A stretch of 64,000 nt of DNA from Juglans regia (taxonomy: Eukaryota; Streptophyta; Magnoliopsida; Fagales; Juglandaceae), in NCBI RefSeq assembly GCF_001411555.2, contig NC_049903.1, positions 20,069,234-20,133,233 of the forward strand. Reading direction: 5' to 3'. The notes beneath the pieces were generated by a model that had not been told where the DNA came from, did not search any database, and was given only the letters and a program-made list of their open reading frames with translations. A program made the position numbers and the translations under genes. This document shows positions 22,530 through 32,653 of the stretch, piece after piece (within the stretch, counting starts at the first letter, position 1; each line of letters opens with the position of its first letter).

Positions 22530-23110
22530 GAATCAATGTGGCCCATGGATATAGTTGCTTTTGCTCAATTCCCAATCAAAAAGTGGATAAAATGTATATT
22601 ACAGTCTAAAACAAATTTGGGAATTAAGGCTAATAGAGAGCAGCAGTTTTTCTTTACATGGAGTGATTATACGGGATACGATTTGGCTCTATAGAACAGA
22701 GCTATCCACAAGGGGAAAAAACCAGACATGATGGAAATGATTTGGTCTTCTTTACATGCAGTGATTATCATGGATGCCATTTGGTTCTATAGAAACGGAG
22801 GTAAGGGGAAAATAGAAGACATCATGGAAATGATTAGTGCAGCAAAGAGAGCCTGTGAGGAACACTAGAGTGATGCGGAAAGAAAGGCCCATGGATACAG
22901 CTGTTTTTGCTCCATTCCCAATCAATGAGTGGATAAAATGTATCTTACAGCCTAAAACAAATTTTGGAAATCGAGGACAATAGAATGAGCAGGAGTTTTA
23001 TTTACATGCAGTGATTATCGTGGATACCATTTTCTTCAATAGAAACAGAACTGTCCACAAGGGGAAAAACCAAATATCATGGAAATGATTAGTGCGGCAA
23101 AGAAAGACTG
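22530..23110. repeat. Repeated segment inside the LINE
   Basis: The block beginning GCCCATGGATA and running through CCCAATCAA, GTGGATAAAATGTATxTTACAG and ACATGxAGTGATTAT occurs at about 22538 and 22896. The ACATGxAGTGATTATxxxGGAT part also occurs alone at about 22754. The segment between zf-RVT and RNase H was duplicated, and part of it triplicated. Confidence 0.75.
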
Positions 23111-23304
23111 AGAGGAACACTTGATGGGATGGAAGATAGTAAATAAGGTTATTGGGGCAAAACGAAGACCTCCAAAATAAAACTTGATGCAGCAGTGAGA
23201 CAACCATCATCCCTGCTGCTGCTGTGTAGGGACCAGAGGGGGGTAATTTTGAAGGCATGGGTATGCAGAAAGGGAGTAAATAAGCCAAATGAGGGAGATA
23301 TTGT

Positions 23305-23415
23305 TTTTTTTTTTTCATTGGCACTAGGTGTCCGAGAACAAAATCCCGACTAATCCCAGGGGTGCACAGGCCCTAGGTAAGGAGTTTATCGCAAGTGAAC
23401 CTCAGATAATTCAAG
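23305..23415 (-). mobile_element. 5'-truncated SINE copy
   Basis: Read in reverse it matches the 3' half of the SINE at 23527-23760: AACTCCTTACCTAGGGCCTG, GTGCACCCCTGGGATTAGTC, and a CCAATGAAA tail into a long A-run. It lacks the A and B boxes. Confidence 0.75.
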
Positions 23416-23526
23416 GGGATGGAACTACAAGAAGTTATCATTGAAGGAGATGCTTTGGAAGTGATTAACTCCATTAATGATAACTGTATCCCAGAGAATG
23501 AAAGATTGAATGAAGGACTAGACTTC

Positions 23527-23760
23527 TTCTTTTTTTTATTAGCATCGGGTATCCAGGAACAACGTCCCGACTAATCCTGGGGGTGCACAGGCCCTCGACA
23601 AGGAGTTTCCCACAAGTGCACTTTGGGTAATTCATGGGGAAAGTCCCCAGTCTATGGCCCCTAGAGATTATTTGCACGTAAGGGGATTTGAACCTTAGAT
23701 CTGAGGGGAGCATACCCCCAAGCCCAAGACCTTTACCACTTGAGCCAACCCCTAGGGGCC
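23527..23760 (-). mobile_element. tRNA-derived SINE, full length
   Basis: It is 234 bp and flanked by an 18-bp direct repeat AATGAAGGACTARACTTC (23509-23526 and 23761-23778, one mismatch). On the minus strand it has an RNA polymerase III A box GGCTCAAGTGGTAAAGG (23730-23746) and B box GGTTCAAATCC (23684-23694), then a unique body and an A-rich end. Transposition depends on a LINE. It sits within a LINE RNase H remnant. Confidence 0.9.
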
Positions 23761-24010
23761 AATGAAGGACTAAACTTCATAAGAGCAGGCATGAGAAGCA
23801 ACCTATGCTGGCAGCTGTGTTGGACACAAAGAGGCAAACTTCCAGGCACTTGAAGCGGTAAATGGTAGCTACTAGAGAATTGTAAATGTATAAAAAGTAA
23901 TTGAGATACCAGAGCACATTGAACGACGGGAAGAGGTCAATGACCCCCATAAGTTTTATGCATATGTTTGTAGTACTTTTGATTAATGAAATGTTTATGC
24001 AGCTAAAAAA

Positions 24011-24326
24011 ATCATTCAAAACCAATAAAATACATAATATCAATTAAACAACTAAAAAAATACACATAATACACAACAATCATTTGTTCACTAAACAAGA
24101 TTTTAAATGGCACATTTGTACAACAATCATTTGATCGATAATCGAAATTTTAAAAGATGCATTTGTTTAAACTCCCAAAATCTATCATGTTTGATAGATG
24201 GTTATTTAAAAATCCTAAAACATTTCCAAAGTGTTTAAACCATATATTGAAGGTGAAAATACTACAATAATTTAAAAGCTAAGCAAAGAGAAATGGAGAT
24301 TTAAAAAGAAAACAGAAAATCGAAAC
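24011..24326. other. AT-rich interval below the UBA2 3' end
   Basis: Two near-copies of ACAACAATCATTTG(T/A)TC occur at about 24074 and 24120. Nothing else is recognised. It may hold the transcript end of UBA2. Confidence 0.3.
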
Positions 24327-24475
24327 CTCAAATGACAGTTTTAAGTTTCTGGTCATTGTAGTTTCCAAACAGTAACATTTCATCATATAATATAAAGACG
24401 CCATTTGCATCAGCTCCATAAGCTTCAGAAGAATCACCAGGCCAGTACTAAAAGACTGGTGCACTTAAGTGGGAT
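24327..24475 (-). other. Candidate 3'-UTR exon of the UBA2 gene
   Basis: On the minus strand a TTTTGCAG acceptor precedes 24475, and TTTGAG followed by GTTTCG at 24325-24326 gives a possible donor. One frame reads TACTGGCCTGGTGATTCTTC (YWPGDSS) through GVFILYDEMLLFGNYNDQK to a TGA, an oddly open stretch for non-coding DNA. UBA2-family genes are known to have introns and alternative splicing downstream of the main stop. Confidence 0.35.
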
Positions 24476-25718
24476 CTGCAAAATGAATAAGATAGAATGA
24501 AAAGGGTTTTTTTTAAAGATGCAAAGGTTTTAAGACCAAATCCTTTATAGAAAGATTGAACATAGCAAAGTTAGAAAAATTTATGCGTTTCAACAATTAA
24601 GAATATCATGAAAGTGAAAACTCATCAGACAAGATGATTAAACCTTCTAGGGAAACCAACCTTTAGAAATCATAAGAAATAATAGTGGCAAATAAATAAA
24701 AACACTTCAAAAAATTTGCTAAAAGTGAATTTTTAAATGGAATGCATAACCCTTGTAGAGAGAAATAATCATTAAACCCAAAGAATGATTTTAATATTAA
24801 CTTTGAAATCAGAGGAAAAAAAAAATTAAAAAAAAAACAAAGCAACGTGGAAGTTGGAGGACAGCTAGTAAGTACACCGGTAAGATTACATCAATAAAAA
24901 ATGTAGGGTGGTAAGCTGTTGTCAGTATTGATACAGAAAGATGCATAACTATAAGGTTAGGCCTTATAAAGTCAGCAAACAGCATGAGCTTAGCCTTATT
25001 GCACTGTCAAGAAACAACACAAGACTTCCATCTCCATGGTTAAGACCAGTAAGCCAGCACTTGCTCTTTATCCCATGATTTTGTGCCGCTAAATACATTC
25101 CAAACTGGCGGAAGGAGAGGGAGGACAAACCAAGCCCAAGATGATTAGAAAAAGAAGACACCTCCAGAAGTCTCGTCAATTGCAAAGTACCAATAGAAAA
25201 CTCAGAAATAAAATGGCTCATCCAACTCTAACTATTGAATGATGGGGAAATTAAACAGTACATTAAGAGTCACCAATGACATCTACTCAATCTACCAAAT
25301 AAATCAGCCTAGATAATTTCCCATGTCTTTCCACATAACTATTTAAGTCATAAGAATGGCATGCTCTAGTACATAGAACAGTCATTTTTCTCTTTTAATG
25401 GAACCCTTCTTTTACTAAAAGAAGGCACCACCAGTTTGGTAAAAAGAAAATACTAAGAGAATATTATATGGTACGAAAAAAATCACTAAATACCATATAA
25501 AAGCATAGCACAATCAATATATTCCAATTGACTTCAGCCCACTCAGACAGAATAAAACAAAATCACTACATAAAAGCAACAATAAACTAGTTTCTTTTAT
25601 CCTTTGCAAAATTTTGTACTTTGTTAGAGCTAAAAAAAATTAGTGTATTACCTAACCCAAAAAGTCAAAGAGGCAAGAAAAAAAAAGAAAAGAAAAGTCT
25701 GTCATACCTCAGGGACAC
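24476..25718 (-). other. Probable spliced 3' UTR of UBA2
   Basis: A donor GAG/GTATGA lies 11 bases after the UBA2 stop (exon edge at 25708). A block at about 24970-25230 is less AT-rich than its flanks and is open on the minus strand (LTGLNHGDGSLVLFLDSAIR), which fits an untranslated exon. No other gene signature is seen. Confidence 0.4.
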
Positions 25719-27260
25719 CTATTGCCCCATGTAAGGAGTCATGGTACCATATTGCGTGACACCATGCTGGCCTCTTCCGGAGCCACTTTGTCCAATCTGC
25801 TGGTTCGGGTACCCACCCTGAACTCCTTGATTTGCATACCCTCCAATCAGTCCCGCGCTTATACTCGCCTGGTTCTGATAAGCACCCTGTATCCCATGCC
25901 CCGCAGCGGGTACACCTGGATTCACAGCTGCAGCGGATCCTAGAGTCCCCAACAAATTAGTCAGCCCAAATCCGGCACCCCGTGTTGCAAGCAAGGCCGT
26001 GATTGCCTGCCCAAGTGCAGGATTCAGGGCCTGAGCCGCCACAGCCCCTTGATTATAACCAATTCCCGCTGCAGCAGGCGGAGCCATCAAGTGACCCGGC
26101 ACTGCGGCCACAGCAGCTCCGCCAATAAAACCAGGGTTCTCATTCCTCTGGAACTGAGCATTTTGCGGGTTCTGAGGATGTTGTTGAAGCTGCTGAGGCT
26201 TGTTCGGCTTGGGACCATCAATAGCCCTCTGGCAGTGCAATATATGGCCCTCGAAATTTTTGTGCGGCTCTTCCAGAGCCTTCTTCGCACTCTCAGCAGT
26301 CTTGTAAACGAATAAACAAAACCCTTTTGGTTTACCGGTCGCCCTATCAAGCCCCAATGGCCCTTCCTCAATCTCTCCGTACTTGGCAAAGAACATTAGC
26401 AGCTTCTGAATATCCAACTCAGCGCCAACATTGCTCACGTATATCTTCCTCTGCGTATATTCCGATAGTGGACCAGGCGGCGTGGGAGTCGCTCCGGTGG
26501 CGCTCCCCATTGGGATCGGGCCAATCGAGGCCAGCTGGCACGCGGTCATGCGGTGGCCGATCTTCTTCTGGGGTTGCTTGAGGGCCTTACGGGCCCCGCT
26601 GCGGCTCTTGAAGATGACGAAGCCATAGCCCTTGGACTTACCAGAGATCTTGTCGCAGACAGCCTTGCAATCCTCGATCTCGCCGTACTGCTTGAACACG
26701 TTCATGAGAGTTAGCGTGTTGGTGTCCCACCCAAGGCCGTGAACAAATATCTTGCGGTGTGCCGGTTCTTCGTCCGCGACCTTTCGGATCCGATCCGCCA
26801 GTTCAGGGTGCCTATCCGCTGCTTCGACGAGCAGACTTATAATTTGCTCCTTGCTGAACGGTTCAAGAACCTTCTGTAGGGGCTCGTCGTCCTCATCGTT
26901 GTCGTCTCGCGAAGTCGCAGGCGCAGATCCCTTCATGGAGGTTTTCGCTTTACTCTGGGGTTTATAGGGATGCTCATCACCGTTTTCTTCTTCTTCCTCT
27001 TCTTCTTCAACATCCTCTTCTTCTTCGGCCTCATCTCCTTCTTCTTCCTCTTCCTCCTCGTCCTCGTCCTCCTCCTCTTCTTCCTCTTCTTCTTCTTCGA
27101 CTTCTTCGTATTCGTCGCTGTCTTCGTCGTCTATATATTCTTCAGTTACAAAATAAGGCTGCTTGTCTTTTTCGAGCTTTCGCAGCTGCAGCTGCTGCTT
27201 CTGCTTCGTGGGGCCGGAAGCCTCGGCCGATTTGGAGTCGAGCTTTCGCTTCTTCGGCAT
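25719..27260 (-). CDS. UBA2: UBP1-associated protein 2 family RNA-binding protein (513 aa)
   Basis: A nuclear hnRNP-type protein. In Arabidopsis, UBA2 proteins interact with UBP1 and bind U-rich 3' UTRs, with roles in mRNA stability and in wound, ABA and senescence responses. Start MPKKRKLDSK at 27260 is chosen because the basic N-terminus resembles family members and a nuclear localisation signal; 36 open codons lie upstream but look like leader. Residues 41-96 are an almost pure Glu/Asp tract, and 133-163 form a conserved-looking segment (EPFSKEQIISLLVEAADRHP). RRM1 has RNP2 IFVHGL (171-176) and RNP1 KGYGFVIF (210-217). RRM2 has RNP2 IYVSNV (273-278) and RNP1 KGFCLFVY (312-319). The C-terminus is Gly/Gln/Ala/Asn-rich and ends TPYMGQ. 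The coding part is intronless, as is usual in the family, with GC far above the flanks. The a, b or c paralogue cannot be decided by eye. Confidence 0.93.
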   Translation of the reverse strand: MPKKRKLDSKSAEASGPTKQKQQLQLRKLEKDKQPYFVTEEYIDDEDSDEYEEVEEEEEEEEEEDEDEEEEEEEGDEAEEEEDVEEEEEEEENGDEHPYKPQSKAKTSMKGSAPATSRDDNDEDDEPLQKVLEPFSKEQIISLLVEAADRHPELADRIRKVADEEPAHRKIFVHGLGWDTNTLTLMNVFKQYGEIEDCKAVCDKISGKSKGYGFVIFKSRSGARKALKQPQKKIGHRMTACQLASIGPIPMGSATGATPTPPGPLSEYTQRKIYVSNVGAELDIQKLLMFFAKYGEIEEGPLGLDRATGKPKGFCLFVYKTAESAKKALEEPHKNFEGHILHCQRAIDGPKPNKPQQLQQHPQNPQNAQFQRNENPGFIGGAAVAAVPGHLMAPPAAAGIGYNQGAVAAQALNPALGQAITALLATRGAGFGLTNLLGTLGSAAAVNPGVPAAGHGIQGAYQNQASISAGLIGGYANQGVQGGYPNQQIGQSGSGRGQHGVTQYGTMTPYMGQ

Positions 27261-27450
27261 TGCTATTGCACTGATGGAAATTAAATTGGAATTACAACCG
27301 GGGCTCAAAGAGAGACGCCGATATTTGCTATAGGAGCTGCTAGGGTTGCAACTTGCCTCGGAACGCAACAGTATTTGGGAAAAGGAAAAATCTGTTCAAT
27401 TCTCCGTAGTCCGCTTCTATAAATCAGCGCGTGTAATCTATTAAAGAGGA
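27261..27450 (-). promoter_or_regulatory. 5' leader and proximal promoter of UBA2
   Basis: Moderately GC-rich sequence open on the minus strand lies between the ATG and the MITE at 27451. No clear TATA box was identified. A 7.6-kb LTR element begins 438 bp from the ATG. Confidence 0.45.
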
Positions 27451-27697
27451 AGTTTGGATTAATTTTTTTATTTTTTATTTTATCACCTCTCATTTAATTA
27501 CCATAAATTTTTATATCAAATATAATAAATAATTTTAAAATTTTAAAATAATAATAATATTAAAAAATAATATTTAATTCAACTTTTAACTTTCATCTCA
27601 ATTCATTATCTAATCTTCTCTAAGGTGTTATTTGAATAGTGAATTGAAATAAAAGTTGTATAAAATATTGTTAAAATATTATTTTTAATATTATTAT
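27451..27697. repeat. AT-rich MITE(s), the second interrupted by an LTR element
   Basis: A first repeat (about 27451-27620) carries TTTCATCTCAATTCATTATC. A second begins GGTGTTATTTGAATAGTG near 27625 and continues past the LTR element at 35294-35410. The family resembles 15780-15970. Confidence 0.5.
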
Positions 27698-30533
27698 TGT
27701 AACACCTGGACCCAGTCAAGCCCGATTTTTATATATTATTGGACTTATGCGTAAGAAAAAGCCCAAGACCCAAGCCCCATCCAAAACGCAAGCCGTGAAA
27801 ATCCCTTTAGTCTCAATGCCATGCACGCCACGCACTTGTTTTCTCCTCATACACATCTTTCTTGCATTGTTCTCCCTTTGTTCATTCCTAGGGTTTTCTT
27901 TTTGTCTTACTATATATTACGTTGCACATTTCACGCACACAGCACATCCCTCTTGCCGTTGTAATTCCCAAGCTAGGCTCTTCAAAGTAGCCCATCCTTT
28001 TTCCTCACACGCACGATTTCACTCCCACACACATCTCCCTCATTTCTCTAGGGCTTTTCCATCGCCAATATAATATATATATATATATACGTATCTGCAT
28101 GTTAGTTTACCAAGCCTATAGTTGCCACAAAAACTCCCACGACAATCTCCACCCACGCAAGCACAGAAGCAGCTCCATCCACAAACCATCATCCATCACA
28201 AGCCGCCACCCTCCACAACCTCCATGCAGTACTGTCGCTGTCTCTACTCCTCCACACCCACGGTGGTAGACCTCGTCTGCAGCCTAGTTGCACCACCTCA
28301 CCATCACAAAAGCCCATGCTCGTATCCGCTCAACCAAATGGAAACCACCCCCATGCTAGTTTCCCCATGCACGACGGAAGCCTCTGGCCTTGGCCCAGCC
28401 CCTTGTGAAACCGTAAGCCACCTTCCCTAGCCACACGAAGCCGCAGCCCAATGCCTCCCGTAGCCTCCATTGCAAACCACAAAATTATCCTGTTTTTGCT
28501 CCCTAAAATAGAGTAGTTGCACCACGGACAACCCCCTATCCTCCACGCCATCGCCTCCCTAGAAGCCTAGCCTCCATGTTCTCAACCCCCTGATCAACCC
28601 ATGCATGACCTTCACCACCGCAAGCCTCCACTGGAAACAACCTGGCCCAGCTATCGCAAACACGTTCGCGCTGCCCTCACTCTCTCTCTTTCTCTGTTAT
28701 CTCTCTCACTGTGTTGCTCTCTCTCTCTCTCTCTCTCTCTCTCAATGCTTAGTTCACCACCTTCCGCCGCACACCTTCCCTCATGGTAAGTCCTCATTTA
28801 CTCTCCAAGCACAACGATGTTGCCTAGTGTAAGTGTTTAGTTTCCGTAAACTTCCGTAGGTTTAGTAAATATCTTGAGTGTCGAAATGAAATGTAAAAAA
28901 AAACTAACAAATTGAAATTAACAATAAAAAAAATCAACTAAACTAAACAATCTTAATTAATCTGAAAATTAAACAATAAAGAAGAAATTATTTAAGTCCT
29001 AATTAAGTTTTAATCGATCTAATATGTAATGGAGCTGAGAGATTAATAAAACTAATCTAAGAATTAAATTAGATTAGAAAGTAATTGACAAAATGTGAAC
29101 TGAAAATTGAAAAGCCTCAAAATCAAGATTCTAGGGTTCATTCTTGTATTCAAATCACCAATTCTCAAAATTAATCCATAGGAATTGTAAACACTGTTAA
29201 ATGAAAGGTTAAAGAAGCGAGAAAAATAAATAACATGAAGTAAATAAACAGCAAATAAAATGCCTAAAAGTCTAAGCCAAATATCTCAAAAATAACTCAC
29301 AAACTTTAAATTAAAATTAAATAAATAGTAGAGAGTGAAAAGAGCAAGTCAAATGAATGGAAATGGAGGTAGTAGGCAATGGCGGAGGCGGCTGGACCCC
29401 GGAAGAGTTCTTCAAATATGCGGCGCTGCTCTCAAAAAGTCTCCAATTTTGTGCTAATGATATGCTTAAATATGGTAGAAAAGAAACCCTAATGTCTTCA
29501 TATTCCCGCACACAAAATCGCTTAAATTTTAGGACTCAACTTGGCAGCCACGTACGTGGTTCAAGAGTTTGAATTTGGAAATTCTTATTAGAGATAACTT
29601 TGTATTCATTTATGATAGCTTTCCAACGCATCAAGAATCGTATCAATCGGATATTTGAACGGAAAGTTATGATTAAAATACTAAAGTGTGTACATTCTAT
29701 CTCCTAACGCATTTTGGACTCTGATCCGAATTACTCTCAAACCCCATCATTATCCTTATTTGAAGAGTCCTACACTCGTTGAAAGTTCTTAGGTTGTTCC
29801 AACGTCTTGCCCACTTGAAAGTCATTTGAATTTGAAATTAGAAATAAAATAATAGAAATTAGAAATAAAATAAAATAAAAATAATAGAATATCAAAAATA
29901 TGTTGTGCATGTGAATGAACATTGTCCAATTAAATCATAAGTTATAAAATTAAGCATAAATCATGCTATTAACCAATTTAAATCACAACTCGGAATTATT
30001 CATCTTAACTAATTTTCATCTAAAACCAATAATAATGTAATGAAATAAATAAAATATATTTGTTTTAAATGTATAAAATATGCAATAATTCAGCTCAATC
30101 ATTATGCCAAAGTACTACAGGTTTTACTTGTCTTAAAATCATTGCTCTGTTACTTTTGAAAAACATGTTTTGTTCTGCATGATAACCTTGGAAAATATTT
30201 TTGTTCTGCATGCTGTACTTTGTAAATGTTCATGTTTGCACGCTAGCATATGTCCTATGATTACTAAGTTGTTGATAACTCACCCCTTATCTCCAAACAT
30301 TTTAAAGATAATTTGAATATTTCAACTGAGGATCAAGAATATGGAGCATGGGTGAGATGAGTTAAGAATGATGGATTAAGCATAGAAGATTTATGAGAAT
30401 TGGCGGATTTTATTAAAAAATTTTATAGTATTCTGATGATTTTATATTTTGGAGTCTGTAAATATATTGATGAATTATGAGTTTTAAGTTATAGAGAGTA
30501 ACTCTTTGATCCTTGCGGGAACGAGGCGTTACA
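27698..30533 (+). repeat. Left LTR, 2,836 bp, with a replaced segment
   Basis: Matches the right LTR from TGTAACACC to about 28883, and from about 30098 to GTTACA. The middle (28884-30097) is unrelated to the corresponding 33832-34862 of the right LTR. It contains a CT microsatellite near 28710-28742 and a TA run near 28070-28090. Confidence 0.85.
28884..30097. repeat. Foreign segment replacing the middle of the left LTR
   Basis: About 1.2 kb takes the place of about 1.0 kb present in the partner LTR. It contains AAATTAACAATAAAAAAAAT, a CACGTACGTGG palindrome near 29550 and TTTCCAACGCATCAAGAATC. The last resembles sequence common in plant retrotransposon LTRs, so it may be part of another element. 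No target duplication was resolved. Confidence 0.6.
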
Positions 30534-30535
30534 GT

Positions 30536-30546
30536 TGGTATCAGAG
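30536..30546 (+). other. Primer-binding site, initiator tRNA-Met type
   Basis: TGGTATCAGAG lies two bases after the left LTR. It is complementary to the 3' end of tRNA-iMet as used by many plant Ty1 and Ty3 elements. Confidence 0.85.
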
Positions 30547-32640
30547 ACAGGTTTGAGATTTTGCATACTATAATAAGGAGTTTGATGGAATTTGAGGTTT
30601 TAGATTCGATTGGCTTATACTGTAGGCTGTAGGACACAACTTGGATATGATTTAAGGTTTAGATTTGGAAATTGATATAAGTTTGACTGAAAGCCAAGTT
30701 AGAGGTTCTACAGACTATAACATCTGAGGTTTTGGATATTGTGGGTTTAGGATGTAACTTCTGATTTGAGGTTGTAGAAATTTAAGGACTAAGAGATGAT
30801 GAAAGTTGTATTTAAGGTTTTAGAATCTGACAAGCTTTTGGAAATATGTTCTAGGAAATTTGAAGTCTTAAATTTTGTGAATTTTAAGAACCGATCTTCA
30901 TGACATTTAAGGTTTTAGATCCAGTAGGCTTATTTGATGGAATGTAGAAAATTATTTTGATAATATTTATGGTTTAGATTTTATAGGTGAAAATAAGCTT
31001 GTTTAAAAACCAAGTTTGAGGTTCTGCAGACTATAAACATATGAGATTTGGATATCTATGAGTTGTAGGGAATAACATTCCTTTTTGAAGTGTAGAGATT
31101 TGAGGACTATTGGGATGATGATGTGGATATAGAAGGTTTGAGATTCTGCATACTTTATTGGTTGAGTTTTGGAAATTTGAGGTTTTAAAGTTTGAAGAAT
31201 TTAAGGAATGGCCTTCATGACACTTGAAGTCTTAGATTAGGTAGGCTTATTTAGAGATTATAGAAAAGAATCCTTATAGGATTTGAGGTTTAAATTTTCT
31301 TAAGGTGTACGTAAGCTTAATTAAAAGCTAGGTTTGAGGCTATATAGATATTTGGGGTATGAAGTTGTGGATTTTGGCAAACTTTAGGAAATAATTTCAT
31401 ATTTGATGATTGTGATCTTCGAAATTTGAGGTTTTAGAATTGCCAAATGTTTGGAATTGAATTCATGACTTTTGAGGTTTAGATTATAAGGAGCATACGT
31501 GAGTTTAAAGCGATGTCAAGTTGGTGATTATTGATAGTATGAAGGGTTATTTGAGTTGGTTAAAGATATGGTTAGGATTTGAAAAAAAAAAATCTTGAAT
31601 TTGTTTTAAATATTTATTTAGTATATATATTTTTATCGAAACCTATATTTTGTTTTCTGTTTTAGAACATTTAACCAAGTTTAAGCTTACGGGATGCCGC
31701 CTCATTGTCGAGTTCGAAATCTTGAGAACTTTGGAATTTAGAAATTTTGCATACTTTAAAGAATGATTTTGATGAGATTTAAGGTCGTAGAATTCTGCAG
31801 GCTCCAAGGTATGATTTTTGATGATATGTAAGGTTTTAGCACTTGTGGATCTATGGAATGAGTTCTACAAAAATCTGAGGATTTGGATTTTGCATTTTTT
31901 TTTTAGGAAACTATTTTTATGACATTTGAGATTTTAATTCCGGTAGGCGTATTCTGTGGACTATAAGAAATAATTCTGACAGGTTTTAAGGTTTAGATTT
32001 TTGGTGGACTTCCTGGAAATGAATGTTGATTAGGAACTGGAGGTTTAAACTTGTGATATCGATGTATTAGAGGCTACATACATGTTGGGAGATTTCGCAA
32101 AATTAAATCTAACCAGAAAAAAAAAATGTATGGATTGATTAAATGTCGAGGTTAGTTCTTTTCAGATATACTTGATTTGAGATATAATGTGTTTAGGATT
32201 ACAAGTTGTTAGAGTGCGCAGTGGAAGTGTGGCTTTGGTGACATGATAATTTGAGAGTCTATTTCAATATTTGTAAATGGTTCATAGATTATGTGGAGAG
32301 TTCAAAATTATTTTATGTTTTTAATTATATTATTGAGGTTTTTATATTAGGTGGGGGATTTGAAATTTATCATTTGGTCGCTAATTGCATGATTGAGGTT
32401 TATATTTTAGACTTGAAATGACAGTGTGCATGAATGTGTATGGCTAGGGAAAATATGGGAGAATATGATCAACAATATTGGAGGGTTAGAATTTGGAATA
32501 TTAGGTTCGAAAATTTTGGAATATTAATTAGGTCCGACAATATGATTGACATTTGGTGTAGGCATGGAATGGTTGTAGCGGATAAATATTTATGCTTTGC
32601 TTGTGGTACTATTTGGAAATTTCGAGGCCGAAATTTTTTT
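30547..32640 (+). repeat. Element interior made of degenerate GAGGTTTTAGA units
   Basis: The words TTGAGGTTTTAGA, TTTGCATACT, GTAGGCTTATTT, GGAATTTGAG and GACATTTGAGG recur roughly every 100-150 bp with strong divergence over about 2 kb. The sequence is G/T-rich on the plus strand and has no long ORF. The first unit includes the primer-binding region, so the leader itself seems to have been amplified. Confidence 0.65.
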
Positions 32641-32653
32641 AAAGGGGGGAGAA
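32641..32653 (+). other. Polypurine tract
   Basis: AAAGGGGGGAGAA ends directly against the TGTAACA start of the right LTR, the site of plus-strand priming. Confidence 0.88.

Larger units (their letters stand above)
21790..24010 (+). mobile_element. LINE 3' half: zf-RVT and RNase H, ends in an A-run
   Basis: Plus-strand frames give GCCYRVRNGRNIKV, EDPWLPEIREFKPQPNRGIE, NLAEDLKVADLID, NTFDEASAGAIINTKLNDL, then a zinc-binding CNNKQETLEHLFLGC stretch. An RNase H-like region begins near 23160 (KLDAAVRQP, LLLLCRDQRGVILKAW). It resumes after two SINE insertions (VIIEGDALEVINSI) and ends near FMHMFVVLLINEMF, followed by an A-run at 24003-24010. The frame is broken many times. Such tails are typical of plant L1-type elements with a C-terminal RNase H. 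It lies head to head with the LINE at 19270-21190, so these are two separate insertions. Confidence 0.8.

Noticed and set aside
23641..23760. tRNA gene-like A and B boxes
   Set aside because: They belong to a SINE with a target-site duplication and A-tail; no cloverleaf or anticodon arm could be built.
26970..27284. Plus-strand ORF with long Phe/Leu runs resembling a membrane protein
   Set aside because: It is the complementary strand of the GAA/GAG-rich acidic tract of the UBA2 gene.
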